From positions 1 to 28,349 of the IMG/VR virus record IMGVR_UViG_3300031569_001129: a stretch of 28,349 bases of DNA. One strand, given 5' to 3'. The translations under genes were made by a program, and so were the position numbers. This DNA is from a virus. Shown piece by piece: positions 1-6,692 of the stretch. The notes beneath the pieces are model-generated. The model was not told where the DNA came from. It worked only from the letters and a program-made list of their open reading frames with translations, and did not search any database. The stretch's first letter is position 1, and every line of letters starts with the position of its first letter.

Positions 1-162
1 AAACAAAATAATTTTATTATATTCCCATCATGGTTATCCCATGGTGTACCACCTAACAGAACCGATAGAGTAAGAAAAGCACTGGGTGTAAATGCTTTAA
101 CTAAAGGTACTTTAGGAGACAGAGAAACAATATCAGAAATAATATTTGGCCGTTATGTATAA
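1..162 (+). CDS. 2OG-Fe(II) oxygenase, C-terminal fragment (cut by window edge)
   Basis: An open frame runs from base 1 to a TAA at 160-162 and encodes the last 53 residues of a protein that begins outside the window. The fragment contains FPSWLSHGVPPNRTDRVR, the C-terminal signature of phage 2OG-Fe(II) oxygenases of the TIGR02466/PF13759 type: a distal iron-binding His followed about 11 residues later by an Arg that would bind the 2-oxoglutarate carboxylate. It aligns with the same region of the next gene (FPSHLTHSVPLNKTDSTR), so the two are tandem paralogs. The stop overlaps the next gene's ATG at 155 by 8 bases, which indicates coupled translation. The substrate cannot be read from this fragment. 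Confidence 0.8.
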   Translation, partial: KQNNFIIFPSWLSHGVPPNRTDRVRKALGVNALTKGTLGDRETISEIIFGRYV

Positions 163-826
163 AGAAAAAATTGAATATGAAGTACTAGAGTTATTCCCAA
201 CCCCAGTTTTCACAACATCTTTACCTCTACAATATGCTGGGATAACAGAATGGTTCTATAAACAAGAAATGTTAGGAGATAGTGATGATAAAGATACCCC
301 GGGAGTAGATGCTACAAATTATGGGGAAAGGTCCAAAAATTCATATATATTAGATGAACCAGAATGTAAAGATTTAAAAACCTTTGTATTAGGTTTATCT
401 AAAACCTATGGAGATATGTTGGGATATGATTATGAAACCTATAAATTTGGACAATCATGGACATCTTACAAACACCCCGGACAACAACATGTCCAACACA
501 CCCACCCTAATAGTTTAATGTCTGGGGTACTTTATTTTGGACAACCTGAAGAAAAAACACCCGCAATTAGATTACATAAAATAGCAAGTGGATTTAATAC
601 TTCATATATTTCTCCTAAAAAAGTACTAGATAAAAGAGAATTAAAGTATGCTTGGGAAGAGTTTAACCTAGAATTTTCACCCGGTTTATTAATTATATTC
701 CCATCCCATTTAACCCATTCAGTTCCACTAAATAAAACAGATTCTACACGTTGTAGTTTAGCATTTAATGTTGTTCCTACAGTAGGGTTTGGGGAAGAAA
801 CTAGCTTAACAGAATTAAAGTTTTAA
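155..826 (+). CDS. 2OG-Fe(II) oxygenase family protein (TIGR02466-like)
   Basis: This 223-residue protein resembles the short 2OG-Fe(II) oxygenases common in marine myoviruses, which hydroxylate unknown substrates using Fe2+, O2 and 2-oxoglutarate. The core is HVQHTHPNSLMSGVLYF (residues 112-128), supplying the proximal iron ligands, and FPSHLTHSVP (182-191) with the distal His188 and Arg199 for 2-oxoglutarate. I chose ATG 155 over the in-frame TTG at 146. ATG 155 gives the usual start just before the conserved LFPTPVF segment and overlaps the upstream stop by only 8 bases. The gene follows a paralog and precedes a glycosyltransferase and a sulfotransferase, so a role in modifying a surface polymer or nucleotide sugar is plausible but inferred. 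Confidence 0.85.
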   Translation: MYKEKIEYEVLELFPTPVFTTSLPLQYAGITEWFYKQEMLGDSDDKDTPGVDATNYGERSKNSYILDEPECKDLKTFVLGLSKTYGDMLGYDYETYKFGQSWTSYKHPGQQHVQHTHPNSLMSGVLYFGQPEEKTPAIRLHKIASGFNTSYISPKKVLDKRELKYAWEEFNLEFSPGLLIIFPSHLTHSVPLNKTDSTRCSLAFNVVPTVGFGEETSLTELKF

Positions 827-827
827 T

Positions 828-1775
828 ATGAATCAAGGATATACCTATCAACCTAAACAAACAGTTACACAACAAAAAAAACTAAAAACTACTACTGGGG
901 AGAAATATTTTATTTGGCATATCCAAGGTGGTTTAGGTAAAAATATTGCGGGTTCAGCTTTAGTAAAAACTATCAAGGAAACCTATCCCGATAGAAAACT
1001 TATTATGGTTACTTCTTTTCCTGAAATATATTTAAACAACCCCCTTGTAGATAGAGTATACCAATTAGGTCAATCCCCATATTTTTACCAAGATTATATT
1101 GAGGGGAAAGATGTAATTATTTCAAAACATGAACCATATCACCAAACAGCACATATTACTAAGGAAAAACATTTATTAGAAAATTGGTGCGATTTAATGG
1201 GGTTAAAATATAATGGTCAATTACCTGTAATTATACCTAACTACCCACAAAGTATGTTACCATCATTGTGGAATAAACCTAAACCTATAATGGTGATTCA
1301 ATCTGGTGGTGGTCCGATGGAAGGTCAAAAACATTCATATTCTTGGACAAGAGATATACCTATAGAGGTAGCACAGCAAATTGCAGATAAGTTTTCTCAA
1401 CAATATCACGTTATCCAAATTACAAGACCAGATGGGTATGAACTAAAAAATGTAGAAAGAATAGACATGAAAATGTCTAATATAGAATTATTTTCACTAT
1501 TAGTTGCATCTAAAAAACGTGTTTTAATTGATTCAAGTTTACAACATGCATCTGCTGCTTTAAATATAAAATCCACAGTACTATGGGTAGGTACTTCACC
1601 TAAAGTATTTGGGTATAAACTACACAACAATATAGAGGCAAATTTACCTAAACGAGCTAATCAACTTATAGGCTCCTATACATTCGACTATCAATTTGAA
1701 AATAACTTACATGAATGCCCCTATATGAATGTAGGGGAAATATTTGATATTAATAATGTGTTAAATAATATATAA
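828..1775 (+). CDS. Glycosyltransferase family 9-like (heptosyltransferase-type) protein
   Basis: This 315-residue protein has the two-Rossmann (GT-B) look of ADP-heptose:LPS heptosyltransferases. Near the N-terminus is HIQGGLGKN (about residues 31-39), followed by alternating hydrophobic strands and the phrase NNPLVDRVYQLG. In the C-terminal half a nucleotide-sugar-site segment reads DSSLQHASAALNIKSTVLWVG, matching the family pattern of an acidic residue, Ser/Gly, then His-Ala-x-Ala. The first 25 residues are a Thr/Gln/Lys-rich leader. The gene starts 2 bases after the oxygenase and overlaps the sulfotransferase by one base (TAATG). It could transfer a sugar to host lipopolysaccharide or to a virion glycan. 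The family call is good; donor and acceptor are unknown. Confidence 0.75.
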   Translation: MNQGYTYQPKQTVTQQKKLKTTTGEKYFIWHIQGGLGKNIAGSALVKTIKETYPDRKLIMVTSFPEIYLNNPLVDRVYQLGQSPYFYQDYIEGKDVIISKHEPYHQTAHITKEKHLLENWCDLMGLKYNGQLPVIIPNYPQSMLPSLWNKPKPIMVIQSGGGPMEGQKHSYSWTRDIPIEVAQQIADKFSQQYHVIQITRPDGYELKNVERIDMKMSNIELFSLLVASKKRVLIDSSLQHASAALNIKSTVLWVGTSPKVFGYKLHNNIEANLPKRANQLIGSYTFDYQFENNLHECPYMNVGEIFDINNVLNNI

Positions 1776-2596
1776 TGAATCAAAAAATATTTTATCAATC
1801 CTCTCTTCCAAGAGCAGGTAGTACCTTACTTCAAAATATAATGGGACAGAATCCATTATTTCATGTTACCCCAACTTCGGGTATGATAGACATGATGTTA
1901 GGAACACGTATTGGATATAATGGGAATACTGAAGCAAAGGCGGGAGATAAAGACAAATGGCGTGAAGGATTTTATGCATATTGTAGAGAAGGATTTAAAG
2001 CCTATGCTCAAGTATTTACAGATAAAACTTATATTTTAGATAAAAATAGAGCATGGGGTTCATATTACAACCTACTTAACGAAATAAACCCAAACCCTAA
2101 AATTGTATTTATGGTTAGGGATTTAAAAGCTGTGTTTGCTTCTATGGAAAAAAAATTTCGAGCTAATCCTGATATGGATGGGGGAGAAATTAATAATGAA
2201 ACCTTAGCTGGAATTACAACTCAAAAACGTATAGAAATGTGGGCGGGGGGTCATCCTATAGGATATGCTGTACAAAAATTACAACAATCTATTTTAGATA
2301 AAACAGCTCAAAATTTCTTATTTATTAGATACGAGGACCTATGCACTAACCCAGAACCACAGTTAGATTCTATTTACAATTTCTTTGGGTTAGAACCATT
2401 TAAACATAATTTCCAGCATATACCCCAAATAACCGTTGAAGATGATACTGTACATGGTATTTACGGTGACCATACAATTAGAAATACATTAGGTATGTTA
2501 CCCGATGATTCTAAAGAAGTATTAGGAGAAAATACATGTAAAGAGATATATAATAACTTTAAATGGTATTTTGATACCTTCAATTATAATTTATGA
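1775..2596 (+). CDS. Sulfotransferase family protein (PAPS-dependent)
   Basis: This 273-residue protein is predicted to transfer a sulfuryl group from PAPS to an acceptor. The N-terminus carries the 5'-phosphosulfate-binding loop LPRAGSTLLQ (residues 11-20). The 3'-phosphate-binding motif is seen in KIVFMVRDLKAVFASM (about 109-124), with Arg115 and Ser123. Later, FLFIRYEDLCTNPEPQLDSI is a typical sulfotransferase helix/strand with the YEDL signature. Length and motif spacing fit soluble bacterial sulfotransferases. The start ATG overlaps the previous stop by one base and its own TGA overlaps the next ATG (ATGA at 2593-2596). The next gene is an APS kinase, which makes PAPS, so donor synthesis and use appear to be co-expressed. 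The acceptor is probably a glycan, given the adjacent glycosyltransferase, but that is inference. Confidence 0.85.
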   Translation: MNQKIFYQSSLPRAGSTLLQNIMGQNPLFHVTPTSGMIDMMLGTRIGYNGNTEAKAGDKDKWREGFYAYCREGFKAYAQVFTDKTYILDKNRAWGSYYNLLNEINPNPKIVFMVRDLKAVFASMEKKFRANPDMDGGEINNETLAGITTQKRIEMWAGGHPIGYAVQKLQQSILDKTAQNFLFIRYEDLCTNPEPQLDSIYNFFGLEPFKHNFQHIPQITVEDDTVHGIYGDHTIRNTLGMLPDDSKEVLGENTCKEIYNNFKWYFDTFNYNL

Positions 2597-3036
2597 TATA
2601 CTGGTTTACAGGACAGCCTGCACATGGAAAAACTATATTAGCAAAAAAATTAAGCTACTGGTTAACCGAAAATAAACACACCCTTCCTTTTATGATAGAC
2701 GGGGATGATATGCGAGAATTATTTTCAAATAAAGACTATTCAATTAAAGGGAGAGTAGAAAATGTAGGAACAGCTCAACGAATAGCTCACTATTTACATA
2801 ATCAAGGTAAGGATGTAATTGTAGCACTTGTATCACCTTATATAGACCAACGAGAAGATTTTAAAGCCTTATTAGGTGACAATATTAAAGAAATTTATGT
2901 CCACACTTTAGAATCAAGAGAACGTGACCACTTTAAGGCAATTTCATATATTCCACCTCAAGATACCTTTATTGACATAGACACTACTAATGATTCACCA
3001 GAAGAATCACTTAAAAAAATAATAAATGAAATATAG
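2593..3036 (+). CDS. cysC: Adenylylsulfate (APS) kinase, CysC-like
   Basis: This 147-residue P-loop kinase matches APS kinase, which phosphorylates adenylylsulfate to PAPS. Walker A is GQPAHGKT at residues 7-14. The family motif DGDDMR (36-41) corresponds to DGDNVR of CysC. Segments RVENVGTAQRIAHYL and VALVSPYIDQRED (77-89) correspond to the RxENxxRxGE and FISPYRxDR regions, including the Ser of SPY. It is shorter than the usual ~200 residues but retains the core. It is coupled by ATGA to the sulfotransferase upstream and overlaps the nucleotidyltransferase downstream by 11 bases. I see no ATP sulfurylase of standard type in the window, so APS may come from the host or from an unrecognised partner. 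The alternative, a polynucleotide-kinase-like P-loop enzyme, fits less well. Confidence 0.85.
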   Translation: MIYWFTGQPAHGKTILAKKLSYWLTENKHTLPFMIDGDDMRELFSNKDYSIKGRVENVGTAQRIAHYLHNQGKDVIVALVSPYIDQREDFKALLGDNIKEIYVHTLESRERDHFKAISYIPPQDTFIDIDTTNDSPEESLKKIINEI

Positions 3037-3379
3037 CTTATTTATAGGCAGATGGCAACCTTTACATGATGGGCATTTATGGTTAATCAACCAACGTTTA
3101 AAAGAAGGTAAAAATGTTTGTTTAGCTATTCGAGATGTTGAGCCTAACGATAATCAACCTTGGACTGCTAAAGAAATCGAAAAAATGGTACATGAAGGCC
3201 CTCTCAAAGATTTAATAGCTGATAAAAAAGTAATCACTACTATTATCCCCGACATTGAATCAGTTAACTACGGTAGAGGAGTAGGATATGAAGTAATAGA
3301 ACACGTTCCACCAGAAGAAATAGGTGATATATCTGCTACTAAAATTAGAGAACAAATGAGAAAAGATGGTAAGTTATAA
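3026..3379 (+). CDS. Small nucleotidyltransferase (NadM/cytidylyltransferase-like)
   Basis: This 117-residue protein has the HxGH nucleotidyltransferase fold: GRWQPLHDGH at residues 8-17 and the C-terminal ISATKIR motif (102-108), which binds the nucleotide triphosphate. The middle segment, with PWTAKEIEKMV, resembles the NPFTxxERxxMI region of archaeal-type NMN adenylyltransferases. An adenylyltransferase acting on a mononucleotide is therefore the best guess. It is short compared with NadM (~170 residues). It sits inside an operon of sulfate-activation genes, with 11- and 14-base overlaps on either side. A role in nucleotide activation linked to sulfate is conceivable, but nothing in the sequence shows ATP sulfurylase activity. 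Confidence 0.75.
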   Translation: MKYSLFIGRWQPLHDGHLWLINQRLKEGKNVCLAIRDVEPNDNQPWTAKEIEKMVHEGPLKDLIADKKVITTIIPDIESVNYGRGVGYEVIEHVPPEEIGDISATKIREQMRKDGKL

Positions 3380-3575
3380 AAGACACTTATTAAAAACTAT
3401 AACTTGGCGCATAGTAGGTACCATAGATACCGTTATATTATCTGGGGTTTTAACAGGTAGTTGGGTTATGGGGCTTACAATAGGTGGAGTTGAAATAATA
3501 ACTAAAATGGTATTATATTTTTTCCATGAAAGAGCATGGTATAAGTTTTCTTCATTTGGTTTAAAAAAGAAATAA
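3366..3575 (+). CDS. DUF2061 small membrane protein
   Basis: This 69-residue protein matches DUF2061: an N-terminal KRHLLKTITWRIVGTIDT, a hydrophobic segment (about 20-34), a second one with GGVEIITKMVLYF (about 37-53), and the signature FHERAW near the end. Two membrane passes are expected in the inner membrane. The function is unknown. From memory, DUF2061 genes often neighbour sulfate-activation genes in Bacteroidetes and related bacteria, which fits its place here directly after APS kinase and the nucleotidyltransferase. The ATG overlaps the previous gene by 14 bases, so translation is coupled. A role in sulfate supply or in anchoring the PAPS machinery is only a context inference. Confidence 0.85.
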   Translation: MVSYKRHLLKTITWRIVGTIDTVILSGVLTGSWVMGLTIGGVEIITKMVLYFFHERAWYKFSSFGLKKK

Positions 3576-3584
3576 TATTTATCA
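3575..3584 (+). promoter_or_regulatory. Class II promoter candidate (ATATTTATCA)
   Basis: The AT-rich box begins 23 bases before the ATG at 3598 and overlaps the end of the DUF2061 gene. It matches the ATATTTATAA box found at similar distance before seven other genes, with C in place of A at position 9. There is no TTTG element 20 bases upstream. It is the weakest member of the set. Confidence 0.4.
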
Positions 3585-3597
3585 TTAAACACTTTAT

Positions 3598-4080
3598 ATG
3601 AGTTGGAAATATAAATCCCACGAAATAAGTGACATAACTCAATTCCCCAACAAAACATTTGGTTTTGTTTATATCAACACACACATACCATCTGGTAAAT
3701 CTTATATTGGAAAAAAGGTATTATTCCACAATAAGAAACAGAAGTTAGGGAAAAAAGAGTTAGCTAACCTACAAGGTGTAGTTGGCCGTCGCCCTTCATA
3801 CAAATTAATAGTTAAGGAATCAGATTGGTTAAATTATCATGGTTCCCAAGCTGAAATTAAACAATTACTTTTAGAAGGTAAAAAAGATGAATTTGAACGT
3901 ACTATATTAAAAATGTGTCCTGATAAAAAATCAATGACATACTTTGAAGTTAAATATCAAATGATATATCAAGTACTAGAAAAACCAGATGAGTTTTTTA
4001 ATGACAACATTTTGGGTAAATTTTTTACAAAAGATTTTAAGGAAATTGACTTTGAAGACTTTTTGAAATCCCAAAAATAA
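3598..4080 (+). CDS. GIY-YIG-like putative endonuclease
   Basis: This 160-residue protein has a GIY-YIG-type core near the N-terminus: GFVY at residues 22-25 and SYIGKK at 35-40, separated by the usual 10 residues. Downstream come a basic stretch (HNKKQKLGKK) and SDWLNYHGSQAEI, which I recall from Seg/Hef-like phage endonucleases and related T4-like hypothetical proteins. Such enzymes nick or cut DNA as homing or repair nucleases. The gene lies alone between the surface module and the primase, with its own upstream promoter-like box, a location that would suit a free-standing homing endonuclease. The catalytic Arg and Glu cannot be assigned with certainty, so activity is not assured. Confidence 0.6.
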   Translation: MSWKYKSHEISDITQFPNKTFGFVYINTHIPSGKSYIGKKVLFHNKKQKLGKKELANLQGVVGRRPSYKLIVKESDWLNYHGSQAEIKQLLLEGKKDEFERTILKMCPDKKSMTYFEVKYQMIYQVLEKPDEFFNDNILGKFFTKDFKEIDFEDFLKSQK

Positions 4081-4093
4081 GTTCGTATATTAC
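4062..4093 (+). promoter_or_regulatory. Class I promoter (TTTG-N20-TATATTAC)
   Basis: TTTG lies at 4062-4065, a 20-base spacer ending in TTCG at 4066-4085, and TATATTAC at 4086-4093. This is the Bacteroidetes-type -33/-7 layout shared exactly with three other sites in the window. It overlaps the end of the upstream gene. The primase ATG at 4099 begins only six bases after the -7 box, so the transcript would be leaderless or nearly so. Confidence 0.6.
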
Positions 4094-4098
4094 CATTT

Positions 4099-5028
4099 AT
4101 GGTAAATCAGCTATTAGTTCATTTGGTAAACTCCGTATTGGGGTCAGGCAAACAGACAGCACGTAACAACTATGCTTACCACTGTCCTTTTTGCCATCAC
4201 CAAAAACCTAAAATGGAGGTAAACCTAACAGAAAACCGTGAGGGTAAAAACCCATGGCATTGTTGGGTTTGCGATAAAAAAGGTAATACTTTATATCAAT
4301 TATTTAGACTAATGAAAGCCCCTGCTGAAAAAACTACAGAGGCTAAATCCCTAATTTCTTCTTCACGTTCTATAAAAACCACCAAAGTTGAATATAGTAT
4401 AGCATTACCTGACGAATATATAGCCCTATCTACCGGTAATTTAAGCGATATATCTGCTAGACACGCGATGGCATACTTAAAACGTAGAAACATTAGTAAA
4501 TACGATATTCTAAAGTATAATATGGGTTATTGTAAAAATGGTAAGTATAAAAATATGATTATACTCCCAACTTATGATGAAGATGGTAGTTTAAATTATT
4601 TCACAGGCCGTTCATTTGAAAAAGACCCCTATGTAAAATATCGCAATCCCGAAGCATCAAGAGATATTATTCCTAATGAGCATTTGATTAATTGGGAAAT
4701 TCCCATTATATTATGTGAAGGAATATTTGATGCAATTGCTATTAAGCGAAACGCTATACCATTGTTGGGTAAAAATATCCAAAGTAACTTAATGAAACGT
4801 ATAGTTACTTCAATCGTAGATAAAATTTATGTTGCATTAGATAAAGATGCAATTAAACAAGCTTTACGCTTTTGCGAAATGTTAATGGCAGAAGGTAAAG
4901 AAGTATATCTTGTTGATTTACAAGATAAAGACCCAAGTGAGATGGGCTTCGTTAATTTCACTAAATTAATACAAACAACTTTTCCATTAACCTATTCAGG
5001 TTTAATGGAAAGAAAATTATCCTTATGA
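4099..5028 (+). CDS. DNA primase, zinc-ribbon plus TOPRIM (T4 gp61/DnaG-like)
   Basis: This 309-residue protein should make RNA primers for lagging-strand synthesis with the phage helicase. An N-terminal zinc-binding domain has Cys29-x2-Cys32 and Cys55-x2-Cys58, with HCPFCHH and WHCWVCDKKGN. A TOPRIM domain follows. The acidic residue is Glu207 in ILCEGIFDAIAI, and the DxD pair is Asp248/Asp250 in VALDKD. Between them GRSF...YVKYRNP is a typical primase core phrase. Length is close to T4 gp61. It is coupled to the downstream exonuclease by ATGA at 5025-5028. A class I promoter sits immediately upstream, so expression is probably early or middle and host-polymerase dependent. Starting at TTG 4123 would leave a longer leader but is less usual. 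Confidence 0.88.
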   Translation: MVNQLLVHLVNSVLGSGKQTARNNYAYHCPFCHHQKPKMEVNLTENREGKNPWHCWVCDKKGNTLYQLFRLMKAPAEKTTEAKSLISSSRSIKTTKVEYSIALPDEYIALSTGNLSDISARHAMAYLKRRNISKYDILKYNMGYCKNGKYKNMIILPTYDEDGSLNYFTGRSFEKDPYVKYRNPEASRDIIPNEHLINWEIPIILCEGIFDAIAIKRNAIPLLGKNIQSNLMKRIVTSIVDKIYVALDKDAIKQALRFCEMLMAEGKEVYLVDLQDKDPSEMGFVNFTKLIQTTFPLTYSGLMERKLSL

Positions 5029-5804
5029 TTAAAAAATCATACCAAAGATTACTTGAAATTTCAGATGATTACCAACAAGTTACGATGCCCGACTCCCGGT
5101 ATTATCGCAGAAATGGAAACTATTATCCTTCCGTTACCCATGTATTAAGTTCTTACCCTAAAGGTAAGTTTTTTGAAGATTGGTTAAAAAAAGTAGGATA
5201 TAGTGCTGAATGGATTGTTAAAAAAGCAGCTGAAGAAGGCACCCTTGTTCATGAAATGATTGAAGATTGGTTAAATGGTAAAGAACTTAAGTTTTTACAT
5301 GATAACGGTAATCCTAAAATGCCCCCTCATGTGTGGCAGATGTTTTTACGTTTTGTAGATTTTTGGGAAACATATAACCCAACATTAATAGAAGCAGAAG
5401 TACATCTCTTTTCAGATGAAATAAAAGTTGCAGGGACCTGTGATTTGGTATGTGAGTTAGAAATAGATGGGAAAATGGAACGTTGGATTATCGATTTTAA
5501 AACATCTAATCACTTACAAACAACGTATGATTTACAGGGAGCGATATATGCTCAATGTTATGAAGAATGTTATGGTAAAAAAATTGATAGAGTTGGTGTT
5601 TTATGGTTAAAATCTAAATCAAGAGGTGAAGATAAGACTGGAAAACGTTTAAAAGGTAAAAATTGGGAAGTATATGAATCCCCTCGTACACAGAAACAAA
5701 ATATAGAAATATTTAACCATGTTAAGGCATTGTTTGATATTGAAAACCCAAAACCAACCCCATATACCAACACCTTCCAAACTATATCTAAAAGAAAAGT
5801 ATAA
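5025..5804 (+). CDS. PD-(D/E)XK exonuclease, RecB/Cas4-like
   Basis: This 259-residue nuclease has the RecB-family motif series: GTLVHE with His76, Glu125 in EAEVHLF, Asp140 in VAGTCD, the core IIDFKTS with Asp157 and Lys159, and the QxxxY motif (Gln171-Tyr175) in LQGAIYAQ. These residues bind divalent metal and cut DNA, usually as a 5'-3' single-strand exonuclease in recombination, repair or host DNA breakdown. There are no Cys clusters, so it lacks the Fe-S domain of Cas4 proper. It is the last gene of the replication pair and is followed by a hairpin terminator 14 bases downstream. Confidence 0.88.
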   Translation: MIKKSYQRLLEISDDYQQVTMPDSRYYRRNGNYYPSVTHVLSSYPKGKFFEDWLKKVGYSAEWIVKKAAEEGTLVHEMIEDWLNGKELKFLHDNGNPKMPPHVWQMFLRFVDFWETYNPTLIEAEVHLFSDEIKVAGTCDLVCELEIDGKMERWIIDFKTSNHLQTTYDLQGAIYAQCYEECYGKKIDRVGVLWLKSKSRGEDKTGKRLKGKNWEVYESPRTQKQNIEIFNHVKALFDIENPKPTPYTNTFQTISKRKV

Positions 5805-5818
5805 TTTTTTAAAAATAA

Positions 5819-5851
5819 CCGCGTCTCTATTTGGTTACGCGGATTTTTTTT
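5819..5851 (+). terminator. Rho-independent terminator
   Basis: CCGCGT (5819-5824) pairs with ACGCGG (5837-5842) around a 12-base loop, followed by A and eight T residues (5844-5851). It ends the primase-exonuclease transcript. The loop contains the TTTG (5830-5833) of the next promoter, so terminator and promoter are interleaved. Confidence 0.85.
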
Positions 5852-5861
5852 CGTATATTTA
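5830..5861 (+). promoter_or_regulatory. Class I promoter (TTTG-N20-TATATTTA)
   Basis: TTTG at 5830-5833, a 20-base spacer ending TTCG, and TATATTTA at 5854-5861. The -33-like element lies inside the terminator loop. It serves the gene at 5907, giving a leader of roughly 40 bases, and may be used together with the class II box at 5884. Confidence 0.65.
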
Positions 5862-5883
5862 TATTATAATAAAAATAAAGGTT

Positions 5884-5893
5884 ATATTTATAA
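5884..5893 (+). promoter_or_regulatory. Class II promoter candidate (ATATTTATAA)
   Basis: ATATTTATAA begins 23 bases before the ATG at 5907, with no TTTG at the class I distance. It follows a class I promoter by about 30 bases, so this gene may have tandem promoters used at different times. Confidence 0.5.
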
Positions 5894-5906
5894 TAAACTA
5901 TTTTCT

Positions 5907-6692
5907 ATGATTAGTTTAATGCAATTACTAAATGAATCCCAAGGTAGCCCAAAAGCAATTATCTTAGCAGGTGCCCCAGGTGCTGGTAAAGGGTACGTTT
6001 TAAAAGGATTAGATTTAGGTGGTTTAAAAGTAATGAATATTGATAGTATATTTATTGATAAGCTAAAAACAGCAAACGTTACTTTAGACTTAAAAAATGC
6101 AACCCCTGAAGAAAGAAGCAAGCAAGCTAAACAAATGGCAGCCGCCAACAAGGAATTTAAAGGTGACATACAATCAACAATAGAAGGTAAAGAATCATTT
6201 ATATTAGATGGAACTGCAGCTTCATTAAAGCAAACCTCAGAATTAAAAATCCAATTAGAAGAAGCAGGATACGATGTATTTATGCTTTATGTTTATACTG
6301 ATTTAGAACGTTCATTATCTCAAAACAATGATAGATTTGAAAAATCAGGAGGTGAAGATAGAAGTTTAGCACCCGCTATTGTAATGCGTACTTGGATGAA
6401 TGTAACTAAAAATTATGAACCTTATAGTGATATGTTTGGGAATAATTTTGCATTAGTAGCCAACACATTAGAAGATAAAATGGATAATGTAGAAGATATT
6501 ATTAAAAAATATTTAGATCCATTTAGACCCCAAGGAACAAAACCCAAAACACCAGCTCAAAAAGAAAAAAGTGATAAATCATATGCGGAAATGAAAACTG
6601 ACCTTAATAGCCTATTAAAAGGCGATTTTACCTCAGATAGTTCATCTAAAGAAGAAGCACAATCTAAAATATCACAATTCCTCAATTCATGA
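5907..6692 (+). CDS. Zeta-toxin-like P-loop kinase, possibly virion-packaged
   Basis: This 261-residue protein has a Walker A motif GAPGAGKG at residues 22-29, the nearby NIDSIF strand with Asp46, and FILDGTAAS with Asp101. This is the pattern of zeta-toxin/AAA_33-type small-molecule kinases, which phosphorylate sugars, nucleotides or UDP-sugars. The C-terminal third is a charged, Ser/Lys-rich tail after DPFRPQGTKPKTPAQ. The first 11 residues, MISLMQLLNES, resemble the capsid-targeting leaders of T4 internal proteins (for example MKTYQEFIAEA) and include an L-x-E/S site of the kind cut by the prohead protease. Packaging in the head is therefore a reasonable inference. It is coupled by ATGA to the multidomain gene downstream. 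Confidence 0.7.
   Translation: MISLMQLLNESQGSPKAIILAGAPGAGKGYVLKGLDLGGLKVMNIDSIFIDKLKTANVTLDLKNATPEERSKQAKQMAAANKEFKGDIQSTIEGKESFILDGTAASLKQTSELKIQLEEAGYDVFMLYVYTDLERSLSQNNDRFEKSGGEDRSLAPAIVMRTWMNVTKNYEPYSDMFGNNFALVANTLEDKMDNVEDIIKKYLDPFRPQGTKPKTPAQKEKSDKSYAEMKTDLNSLLKGDFTSDSSSKEEAQSKISQFLNS

Noticed and set aside
146-154. TTG start at 146 for the second oxygenase
   Set aside because: ATG 155 gives a more usual start codon and a shorter overlap with the upstream gene.
5719-5910. 63-codon frame across the terminator region
   Set aside because: It runs through the end of the exonuclease, the hairpin terminator and the promoters, and its product is low complexity.
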